A stretch of DNA of 64,000 bases, taken from NCBI RefSeq assembly GCF_016862755.1, contig NZ_BONO01000017.1, positions 30,291-94,290 on the forward strand. Reading direction: 5' to 3'. Source of the DNA: Cellulomonas pakistanensis. GTDB taxonomy: Bacteria > Actinomycetota > Actinomycetes > Actinomycetales > Cellulomonadaceae. The notes beneath the pieces were generated by a model. It was not told the DNA's origin, searched no databases, and saw nothing but the letters and a program-made list of their open reading frames with translations. Shown here piece by piece: positions 50,905-58,708 of the stretch; the stretch's first letter is position 1, and the number at the start of each line of letters is the position of its first letter. Position numbers and translations under genes: made by a program.

Positions 50905-52019
50905 CCGCGCTGCGCGAGTCCGCCGACCGGGCCGCCGCGACGCCGGCCCGCGGCGCCGACGGCCGGGGCGGGCTCCCGCGCGCCCGGAACCGCCGCGTCG
51001 TCCCGCTCGCCGCCGGCCTGGTGCTGGTGCTGCTGGCGCTCGCGGTGGTGGCGGCCGGCACCGGGCAGCTGCGCGTGCCGCCCGCGGAGGTGCTCGGCTC
51101 GGTGCTGCACCGGCTGGGGATCGACGCCGGCCCGCTGCCGAGCCACCCGAACGGCGACGCCGCCCTGTGGACCATCCGGTTCCCGCGGGTCGTCATGGCG
51201 GTGCTCGCCGGGGCGGCCCTCGCGACCGCCGGCGCCGTGATGCAGGGCGTGTTCGGCAACTCGCTCGCGGACCCCGGCGTCGTCGGGGTGTCGTCGGGCG
51301 CGGCGCTCGCGGCCTGCACGGGCATCGTCTTCGGCCTGAACTTCCTGGGCGCGTTCACGTCGGCGGCGCTGGCGTTCGCCGGCGGCCTGGTCACGACGCT
51401 CGTCGTCTACCTGCTCGCGCGGTCCGGCGGGCGCACCGAGGTGGTCACCCTGGTGCTCACCGGCGTGGCGGTCAACGCGGTCGCCGGCGCCGGGATCGCG
51501 TTCCTCACGTTCCTCGCCGACACCCAGGCGCGGGAGCAGATCGTGTTCTGGCAGCTCGGCTCGCTGAACGGCACGCGCTGGCAGTACGTGGCCGTCGTCG
51601 CGCCGTTCGTCGCGGTCGGGCTGGCCGTGGCCCTGCTGGTCGCCCGGCGGCTGGACCTGCTCGCGCTCGGCGAGCGCGCGGCCCGCCACGTGGGCGTCGA
51701 CGTCGAGCGGCTGCGGCTGGTGAGCATCGTCGCGGTCGCCCTGCTGACGGCCGCCGCGGTGGCGTTCTGCGGGATCATCGCGTTCGTCGGGCTGGTCGTG
51801 CCGCACCTGGTCCGGATGGCCGTCGGCCCGGGGCACCGGGTGCTCGTGCCGCTGAGCGCGCTCGGCGGGGCGGTGCTGCTGCTGGCGGCCGACCTGGTCG
51901 CGCGCACTGCGGTGGCCTACGCCGACCTGCCGATCGGCATGCTCACCGCGCTCGTCGGCGGGCCGTTCTTCTTCTGGCTGATCCGCCGCACCCGCCGCCG
52001 GTCGGGGGGCTGGGCGTGA
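50901..52019 (+). CDS. hmuU: Haem ABC transporter, FecCD-type permease
   Basis: A 372-residue product with about ten helices. TIRFPRVVMAVLAGAALATAGAVMQGVFGNSLADP and GIIAFVGLVVPHLVRMAVGP are the canonical FecCD/BtuC segments, the latter near the ATPase contact. The GTG overlaps the hmuT stop and its stop overlaps the next GTG, so the three genes are translationally coupled. Confidence 0.92.
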   Translation: MTALRESADRAAATPARGADGRGGLPRARNRRVVPLAAGLVLVLLALAVVAAGTGQLRVPPAEVLGSVLHRLGIDAGPLPSHPNGDAALWTIRFPRVVMAVLAGAALATAGAVMQGVFGNSLADPGVVGVSSGAALAACTGIVFGLNFLGAFTSAALAFAGGLVTTLVVYLLARSGGRTEVVTLVLTGVAVNAVAGAGIAFLTFLADTQAREQIVFWQLGSLNGTRWQYVAVVAPFVAVGLAVALLVARRLDLLALGERAARHVGVDVERLRLVSIVAVALLTAAAVAFCGIIAFVGLVVPHLVRMAVGPGHRVLVPLSALGGAVLLLAADLVARTAVAYADLPIGMLTALVGGPFFFWLIRRTRRRSGGWA

Positions 52020-52810
52020 GCGCCGCGGCGGTCGAGCTCGCCGGGGCCGGGTACGACGTGGACGGGGTGACGCTGCTCGACGGCGTGGACCTCCGTGTCG
52101 AGGCGGGCGAGCTGCTGGCGGTCGTCGGGCCGAACGGTGCGGGCAAGTCGACGCTGCTCGGGCTGCTGGCGGGCGACCTGCACCCGACCCGGGGCTCGGT
52201 CACCGCCGAGGGCGACCCGGTCGCCCGGCTGAAGCCCGCCGAGCTGGCGCGGCGGCGCGCGGTGCTCCTCCAGGAGCACCGGCTGAGCTTCCCGTTCGCC
52301 GTCGCCGAGGTCGTCCGGATGGGCCGGTCGCCCTGGCGCGGCACGCCCGCCGAAGACGAGGACGACCGCCGGGTGGCGGAGGCGGCCGCCGCGGCCGACG
52401 TGCACCACCTCGCCGACCGGCGGTTCCCCACGCTGTCCGGCGGCGAGAAGGCCCGCACCGCCTACGCCCGCGCCCGCGCGCAGGCGACGCCGGTGCTGCT
52501 GCTCGACGAGCCGACCGCCGCCCTCGACCTGCGGCACCAGGAGATGGTGCTCGGCCAGGCACGCGACCTCGCGCGGGCCGGGCACGCCGTCGTCGCCGTC
52601 CTGCACGACCTCAGCCTGGCCGGCGCGTACGCCGACCGGGTCCTGCTGCTCGGCGAGGGCCGGGTGCGGGGCCTCGGCACGCCCGCCGAGGTGCTCCGCC
52701 CCGACCTGCTCGGCGCCGTCTACCGGCACCGGGTCGAGGTCCTCGTCCACCCGCGCACGGGCGACCTGCTCGTGCTGCCCGACCGCACCACCCCGGAGGA
52801 CCCCCGATGA
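52016..52810 (+). CDS. hmuV: Haem ABC transporter, ATPase
   Basis: A 264-residue ATPase. Walker A GPNGAGKST, Q-loop QEHRLSFPF, signature LSGGEKAR, Walker B LLLDEPTAALD and H-loop VLHDLS are all intact. LRHQEMVLGQARDLA and HRLSFPFAVAEVVRMGRSPW are typical of HmuV. Powers haem import through the adjacent permease. Confidence 0.93.
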   Translation: MSAAAVELAGAGYDVDGVTLLDGVDLRVEAGELLAVVGPNGAGKSTLLGLLAGDLHPTRGSVTAEGDPVARLKPAELARRRAVLLQEHRLSFPFAVAEVVRMGRSPWRGTPAEDEDDRRVAEAAAAADVHHLADRRFPTLSGGEKARTAYARARAQATPVLLLDEPTAALDLRHQEMVLGQARDLARAGHAVVAVLHDLSLAGAYADRVLLLGEGRVRGLGTPAEVLRPDLLGAVYRHRVEVLVHPRTGDLLVLPDRTTPEDPR

Positions 52811-53691
52811 CCCCGACGCTGCGCCGGACCCTCGCGGCCGCCGCGCTCGCCGCCCTGCCCGTCCTCGCCGCTGCCGGCCCCGCCGCCGCCGCGCCCCAGG
52901 TCGTCGTCGTCGGCGAGGGCGGCCGGGCGGTCGCCGCGCCCGACGCACCGACCACCGTGCAGGTGTCCGGCACCGGCTTCCAGTCGGTCGCAGGCGGGTT
53001 CGGCGGCGTCTACGTCCTGTTCGGCTGGGTCGACCCCGCGGCCGGCGACGGCTGGCGGCCGTCCGCCGGCGGGGTGTCCGGCACCCAGTACCGGTACGCC
53101 GTCGACGTGCAGGGCCAGGAGAACGCCGGGTACCAGCGGTTCGTCGCGTTCCCCGGCTCGACGACCGCGGTCGAGGCCAACGGCGGCGAGGTCGCCGAGG
53201 ACGGCTCGTGGGCCACCGACCTGACGATCCCCGGGGCCACCCTCGCGGCGCTCGACGCCGACGGCGGGACCGTCGAGGTCGACTGCCGGACCGTGACGTG
53301 CGGGGTCATCACCATCGGCGCGCACGGCGTGGCGAACGCGTCCAACGAGTCGTTCACGCCGGTGGCGTTCGCGGACGCCGACGTGGCCGCCGCGGCCGCC
53401 GCGGCCGAGCCGACCGCGGAGCCGGGCGCCGAGGCGACCGGGGCGCCCGCCGCCGAGCCCGAGCCGGACGCGTCCGCCGCGTCCGGAGGCCCCGCGGCTG
53501 CCGACGAGGACGCCGGCCAGGGCGCCGCGCCGTGGGTGGTCGCGGGGTCGGCCGCCGCCGGTGCGGCCGCCGCCGGCGTCGCCGGGGTGGTCGGGGTCCG
53601 CACCGCGCGCCGGCGCCGCGAGGCCGAGGCCGAGGGCGGCACCACGCCGGGCGCGGGCACCGCGCCGGACGACCAGGACCAGTCGCTGTGA
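52807..53691 (+). CDS. Membrane-anchored surface protein of the haem operon
   Basis: A 294-residue product whose ATG overlaps the hmuV stop. Signal peptide (LAAAALAALPVLAAAGPAAAA), then a single beta-rich domain of about 150 residues: VQVSGTGF, GVYVLFGW, WRPSAGG and a Cys pair in VDCRTVTCGV. An Ala/Pro/Glu spacer and a C-terminal helix with RRRRE tail follow. The domain is related to two domains at the start of the next protein. It probably stands on the membrane and helps hand haem to HmuT, which is inference from position. Confidence 0.75.
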   Translation: MTPTLRRTLAAAALAALPVLAAAGPAAAAPQVVVVGEGGRAVAAPDAPTTVQVSGTGFQSVAGGFGGVYVLFGWVDPAAGDGWRPSAGGVSGTQYRYAVDVQGQENAGYQRFVAFPGSTTAVEANGGEVAEDGSWATDLTIPGATLAALDADGGTVEVDCRTVTCGVITIGAHGVANASNESFTPVAFADADVAAAAAAAEPTAEPGAEATGAPAAEPEPDASAASGGPAAADEDAGQGAAPWVVAGSAAAGAAAAGVAGVVGVRTARRRREAEAEGGTTPGAGTAPDDQDQSL

Positions 53692-53765
53692 CGGAGGTGG
53701 ACCGCGACCCGTCGGGGGGCGCGGCCCGCACGATCGCCCGGGTACCCGGGCCGGAGAGGGAGACG

Positions 53766-56474
53766 ATGCAGTCAGGAACGAGGTCCCGCGCCTGGCGCGC
53801 GGTCACCGGCGCGCTGGTGGCGCTGGTCGTGGGGGCGGGGTCCGCGCTCGCGGCGACCCCCGCGGTCGCGGCGGAGGCGCCGACGCTGCGCGTGTCGCAG
53901 ACGATCGACCTGGCGCCCGAGGGCGCGACGATCACCGTCACGGGGGAGAACTTGGACCCGGCGTTCAAGCAGGGGCCGATGACGGCCGGGATGTACGCGC
54001 AGATCGGCTGGCTGTCGCCGGCGGGCTGGCGCCCGTCCGAGGGCGCGGCGAGCACCGCGCGCACCAACGCGTACCGGGTCGCCGTCGAGGACGTGCCCAC
54101 CGGCGGCGAGTACGTGCAGTGGACGATCGGCGACGACGGCCTGGCCGACTTCAGCTGGACCGTGACGATCACGCAGGCCGCGCTGGACGCCGTGACGATC
54201 GAGGGCGGGCAGCTCGCGGTGTTCACGGTCGGTGGCAAGGGCGTCGTGCAGGCGGGCAACGAGCTGTCCGTGCCGATCGCGTTCGCGGCGCCGGTCACGC
54301 CGGAGCCGGAGACGCCGGAGCCCGGGACGCCCGAGCCCGAGACGCCGGAGCCCGGGACCCCGGACCCGGGCACCGAGGAGCCGGGGGCGCCGGAGCCCGG
54401 GACGCCGGAGAACCCGGACCCGGGCACCGAGGAGCCCGGCACGCCCGCGGCGCCGACGCTGCAGGTCTCCCAGACGACGGGCCTGGACCCCGAGGGCGCG
54501 ACGCTCACGGTCACCGGCACCGGGTTCGACACCTCGGCGCGCGGCCTGTACGGCCCGACGGCCGGTCAGGCGGCCGGGTTCTACGCGCAGGTGGGCTGGC
54601 TGGCCGACCCGTGGCGCCCGTCCGAGGGCGCCCCGTCGGCGGCACGCACGAACGCCTACTCGGCGTGGGTGCAGGCGACGAGCGAGACCGCGCCGTACCT
54701 GCGGTGGACCGAGGCCGCCGACGGCACCGCGTCGTTCACCTGGACCGTGACGGTCGACGAGGCGACCCTCGACGCCAAGGCGCTGGCGGGCGGCACGCTC
54801 GCGGTGTTCACCACCGGCGCGGGCGGCGTCGTGCAGGCGGTCAACGAGCACGCGGTCCCGATCGCGTTCGCGGCGGAGACCCCGGAGACCCCGGAGACGC
54901 CCGAGACCCCGGAGACGCCCGGCACCCCCGGCACCCCCGGCACCCCGGGGACGCCGACGACCCCGCCCGCGTGCGTGGCCATCGACGGGGCCACGTTCTC
55001 CTGGGGCGTGCGCGAGTCGTTCCGCTCCTACATCACCGGCCCGATCGCGTCCGGCTCCGTCGCGACGACCGGCGTGACCGGCTCCGGCCCGTGGGCCTGG
55101 ACCAACGGGACCGGCCAGGTCGACGCCGCGGGCACTGCCACTGCGGCGTGGTCCGGGGGCGTGCGGTTCACCGGCCACGCCGGCGCGCTCGACCTGACGT
55201 TCGCGAACCCGCAGGTCCGGGTCGCCGGCAGCACGGCGTCCCTGCTCATGTCGGTCGCGTCCGGCTCGGCCGCGGCGCAGCGCGTCGAGGTCGCCACGCT
55301 CGACCTGTCCCGCGGGACGTCGTCGTCCACGGCGGGGACGATCGCCTGGTCCGGCGTCCCCGCGACGCTCACCGCGGCGGGCAGCACGGCGTTCGCCGGG
55401 TTCTACGAGGCCGGCGCCACGCTCGACCCGGTGTCGTTCACGCTGCCGCTCGGCGCGGCGACCGAGTGCGGCACGCCGACCACGCCGCCCACGCCGACGG
55501 TCCCGACGACCCCGACCCCGACCGTGCCCGCCGACCCGGCGCCGGTGCGCGAGGTGCAGGGCCTGAACGGTGCCGGCGCGGTCACCGCCGGCGGCGAGCT
55601 CACGCTCACGGCCAACGGGTTCGGCGCGGGCGAGGGCGGCATCCGCCTGGAACTGCACTCCGACCCGGTCCTGCTCGCGAGCGGCCTGACCGCCGACGCG
55701 GCGGGCACCGTCGCGGTCACGTTCAGCATCCCGGCGTCGACGCCCGCGGGCGCGCACACACTGGTGCTGATCGGCGCGGACCAGACGCTCGAGTTCCCGA
55801 TCACGGTGCAGGCGGCGCCCGAGACGTGCGTCGCGCGCGCCGTGGCGGGGGCGTCGTTCACCTGGGGCGTGCGGGACTCGTTCCGCACCTACGTCACGGG
55901 CCCGGTCGCGAGCGGGTCGATCAGCCCGGCCGGGGTCTCCGGCTCCGGCCCCTGGACCTGGTCCGGCGGCACCGGGCGGTTCAACGCCGAGGGCGGCGTC
56001 GGCTCGACCTCCTGGTCGGGCGGCGTGCGGTTCACCGGCCACGGCGGTCAGCTCGACCTGACGTTCTCGAACCCGACCGTCCGGGTCACGAGCGCGTCGT
56101 CGGCCACGCTGACGATGACGGTCGCGAGCCCGGCGGGGTCGTCCCGGGTCGCGCTCGCGACGCTGGACCTGTCCGCCGGCTCGGCGTCCTCGGGCGCCTC
56201 GCAGGTGGCGTGGTCGGGCGTCCCGGCCACGCTGACCCAGGCGGGCGCCACGGTGTTCCAGGGCTTCTACGCCGCGGGCGCCGCGCTGGACCCGGTCGCG
56301 TTCACGCTGCCGCTCGGCGCCGAGGTCGAGTGCGACGCCGCGTCGGGCAGCCTGGCCGCGACCGGCGCCGAGCCCGGCGACGCGGTCGGGTTCGCCGCCG
56401 CGCTGCTGCTGCTCGGCTCGCTCCTCGCGGTCGCGGGCCACCGGCGCCGCCACCGGGTCGCCACGGCGGCCTGA
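53766..56474 (+). CDS. htaA: Wall-anchored haem-binding protein with two HtaA domains
   Basis: A 902-residue product from ATG 53766 after GGAGAGGGAG. Order: signal peptide; two copies of the operon-specific domain (about residues 40-175 and 225-370) separated by a PEPETPEPGTP linker; HtaA domain 1 (about 400-560); an IPT-like domain (595-685); HtaA domain 2 (688-850); then LAATG (863-867), a helix and a basic tail. Each HtaA domain keeps the residues expected for haem: Y422, H471, Y547 and Y709, H759, Y835. LAATG suggests class E sortase anchoring. It should bind haem at the wall and pass it inward. Confidence 0.88.
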   Translation: MQSGTRSRAWRAVTGALVALVVGAGSALAATPAVAAEAPTLRVSQTIDLAPEGATITVTGENLDPAFKQGPMTAGMYAQIGWLSPAGWRPSEGAASTARTNAYRVAVEDVPTGGEYVQWTIGDDGLADFSWTVTITQAALDAVTIEGGQLAVFTVGGKGVVQAGNELSVPIAFAAPVTPEPETPEPGTPEPETPEPGTPDPGTEEPGAPEPGTPENPDPGTEEPGTPAAPTLQVSQTTGLDPEGATLTVTGTGFDTSARGLYGPTAGQAAGFYAQVGWLADPWRPSEGAPSAARTNAYSAWVQATSETAPYLRWTEAADGTASFTWTVTVDEATLDAKALAGGTLAVFTTGAGGVVQAVNEHAVPIAFAAETPETPETPETPETPGTPGTPGTPGTPTTPPACVAIDGATFSWGVRESFRSYITGPIASGSVATTGVTGSGPWAWTNGTGQVDAAGTATAAWSGGVRFTGHAGALDLTFANPQVRVAGSTASLLMSVASGSAAAQRVEVATLDLSRGTSSSTAGTIAWSGVPATLTAAGSTAFAGFYEAGATLDPVSFTLPLGAATECGTPTTPPTPTVPTTPTPTVPADPAPVREVQGLNGAGAVTAGGELTLTANGFGAGEGGIRLELHSDPVLLASGLTADAAGTVAVTFSIPASTPAGAHTLVLIGADQTLEFPITVQAAPETCVARAVAGASFTWGVRDSFRTYVTGPVASGSISPAGVSGSGPWTWSGGTGRFNAEGGVGSTSWSGGVRFTGHGGQLDLTFSNPTVRVTSASSATLTMTVASPAGSSRVALATLDLSAGSASSGASQVAWSGVPATLTQAGATVFQGFYAAGAALDPVAFTLPLGAEVECDAASGSLAATGAEPGDAVGFAAALLLLGSLLAVAGHRRRHRVATAA

Positions 56475-56620
56475 CGAGCGGGGCGGCGCGGCCCGAGGGT
56501 CGCGCCGCCCCGGGAGCACCCGGGGGGCCGGGCACGGTGTCGCGCGGACGGTCCGCGCGTGGCACCGTGTCCGGCGCCCCTGTTCTCGTCCACCCCCCGC
56601 ACGATCCGAGGACCACGCGC

Positions 56621-58708
56621 ATGACCTCCCCGCACCCCGGCCCCCCGGCCGGTTCCGCCCCCGCCGCCGGGCACCCCGGCCATCCCGGGCGTCCCGGCGA
56701 CGACCCGAGCGGTCGCCCGGGCGGGGATCGGCCGGTTGGTGATCGTCCGGGCGGCGGTCAGCCGGGCGGCGGTCACCCGGGCCGACCCGGCGGCGGGCAC
56801 CCCGGTGGCGGGCACCCCGGTGGCGGGCACCCCGGTGGCGGGCACCCGGGCCGACCCGGCGGCGGGCACCCGGGTGGCGGCCACCCCGGCCGGCCCGGCG
56901 CGGGCCCCGTCGGCCCGCCCCAGGTCCCCACCCCGCCGCTGCCCCGGCGGGTCGGCGTGCTGCCGGCGGTGCTGACCTGGGTCGTCGCCGCCGGCACCAC
57001 CGCCGTCTACCTCGCGCTCGGTGCGGTCCTGGACGCCGCGCGCACCGGCGACGGCGTGCCGGCGGGCGCGCTGGTCGCGGTCGTCGTGGGCGTCGTCGTG
57101 CTCGCCGTCGCCGCGTTCGCGGGCCCGCGGCTGAGCCTCGGCGCGGTCGGGCCCCGGGAGGCGGAGCGCCGGGACGTGCTGCTCGAGCAGGTGTTCCGGC
57201 TGGGCGTCGCCTACCGGACGCAGGAGCGGTCCGGCCGGTTCGTGTCGACCGCGACCGACGGCGTCGAGCGCGCCGCCTCGTACGAGGCGACCTTCAAGTA
57301 CCCCATCGTCGCGTCGCTCACCGTGCCGGTGATCGCCCTCGTCGGGCTCGGCGCCGTCGTCGACTGGGTCGTCGCCGGCTGGCTGGCGCTCGCGCTGCCG
57401 GTCATCCCGCTGCTGGTCAACGGGTTCCAGAAGCTGTTCCGCGGCGTGTCCGTGCAGTACCGGATGACGGCCCGGCGGTTCGCCGCGCAGTTCCTCGACG
57501 CGATCCAGGGCCTGCCGACGTCGACCGCGTTCGGCCGGGCCGGGGCCAAGGGCGCCGAGCTCGCCCGCGGCGCCGAGCAGCTGCGCGCCATGGTCATGCG
57601 GCTGCTCGCGCGCAACCAGCTCGTGCTGCTGGTGATCGACTCCTCGTTCTCGCTGGCGATGGTCACCGCGGCCGCCGGGCTCGCGATGGCGCGGCTCCGG
57701 GACGGCGCGATCACGCCGGGCCAGGCCGTCGCGGTCGTGCTGGTGTCGACAGTGCTGCTCGAGCCGCTCGACCGCGTCGGGCAGTTCTTCTACGTCGGCG
57801 TCGGCGGGCGCGCGGCGATCCGGGAGATCGACACGGTGCTGGCGCAGCCGGCCACCGCGGGCGACGCCGCCGGGGTCCGCGCGCCGGCGACCAGCACGTT
57901 CCACGTGAACCCTCGGCCCGCGGACGCCGCCGAGGCGGCGCCCGACGGCCGGCCCGAGGCCCTGGCGCTCGACCGCGTGTCGTTCGCGTACCCGGGCGGG
58001 CGGCCGGTGCTCGACGACGTCTCCTTCGCCGTGGCCGTCGGCCGTCGTGTGGCGCTGATCGGCCCGTCCGGCTCGGGCAAGAGCACGGTCGCCGCGCTGC
58101 TCCAGGCGCACCTGCGGCCCGCGACCGGCGCCGTCCGCGTCGGCGGCCACGACGCGACCGCGGTGCCGGTCGACTGGGTGCGCGCGCAGACCGCGGTGGT
58201 CGCGCAGACGACCTACTTGTTCACCGGCACCCTCGCGGACAACCTGCGGCTCGCCGCGCCGGACGCCGACGACGACCGGCTCTGGGAGGCGCTCGCGCAG
58301 GCGAACCTCGCCGACGACGTCCGCGCGTTCCCCGACCGCCTCGCCACCCGGGTGGGCGAGCGCGGCCTGTCGCTGTCCGGCGGCCAGGCGCAGCGGCTCG
58401 CGGTCGCCCGCGCGCTGCTGAAGGACGCGCCCGTGCTGCTGCTGGACGAGCCGACCAGCCAGGTGGACGCCGCCTCGGAGGCCGCGCTGGTCGACGCGCT
58501 GGACCGCGCCGGCCGCGGCCGGACGGTCGTCCTGGTCGCGCACCGGCTGAGCACCGTCCGCGACGTCGACGAGGTGCTGGTCCTCGCCGAGGGCCGGATC
58601 GTCGAGCAGGGCCCGCCCGACCGGCTCGGCAGCATCGACTCGTACTACGCCCGCGCGCTGGACCTGTCCGGCGCCGGCCCGCTCACCGAGCAGGAGGCCC
58701 GGCCGTGA
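56621..58708 (+). CDS. Exporter-fold ABC transporter subunit 1 (CydD-like) with His-rich tail
   Basis: A 695-residue product. Residues 1-110 are low-complexity and contain ten His, mostly as GGGHP units. Six helices and a full ATPase follow: GPSGSGKST, signature LSGGQAQR, Walker B LLLDEPTSQVD and VAHRLS, so the site looks active. The membrane part resembles CydD and similar heterodimeric exporters. The stop overlaps the partner GTG. In a haem operon it may move haem, a porphyrin or a siderophore, or a thiol. CydDC has been reported as a haem exporter; direction here is unknown. Confidence 0.8.
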   Translation: MTSPHPGPPAGSAPAAGHPGHPGRPGDDPSGRPGGDRPVGDRPGGGQPGGGHPGRPGGGHPGGGHPGGGHPGGGHPGRPGGGHPGGGHPGRPGAGPVGPPQVPTPPLPRRVGVLPAVLTWVVAAGTTAVYLALGAVLDAARTGDGVPAGALVAVVVGVVVLAVAAFAGPRLSLGAVGPREAERRDVLLEQVFRLGVAYRTQERSGRFVSTATDGVERAASYEATFKYPIVASLTVPVIALVGLGAVVDWVVAGWLALALPVIPLLVNGFQKLFRGVSVQYRMTARRFAAQFLDAIQGLPTSTAFGRAGAKGAELARGAEQLRAMVMRLLARNQLVLLVIDSSFSLAMVTAAAGLAMARLRDGAITPGQAVAVVLVSTVLLEPLDRVGQFFYVGVGGRAAIREIDTVLAQPATAGDAAGVRAPATSTFHVNPRPADAAEAAPDGRPEALALDRVSFAYPGGRPVLDDVSFAVAVGRRVALIGPSGSGKSTVAALLQAHLRPATGAVRVGGHDATAVPVDWVRAQTAVVAQTTYLFTGTLADNLRLAAPDADDDRLWEALAQANLADDVRAFPDRLATRVGERGLSLSGGQAQRLAVARALLKDAPVLLLDEPTSQVDAASEAALVDALDRAGRGRTVVLVAHRLSTVRDVDEVLVLAEGRIVEQGPPDRLGSIDSYYARALDLSGAGPLTEQEARP
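56765..56899 (+). repeat. Tandem 15-base repeats encoding GGGHP
   Basis: Residues 49-93 of the product are made of GGGHP units, with GRPGGGHP spacers. At the DNA level GGTGGCGGGCACCCC recurs in tandem, which would allow copy-number change by slippage. Confidence 0.85.

Noticed and set aside
49701..52019. A frame that would extend the FecCD permease upstream over hmuT
   Set aside because: The permease has a clear GTG overlapping the hmuT stop. The extension is Arg/Gly-rich shadow sequence.
54296..54440. PEPGTP repeats as a possible PE/PPE or mobile feature
   Set aside because: They are a simple Pro/Glu/Thr linker between two domains, common in wall proteins.
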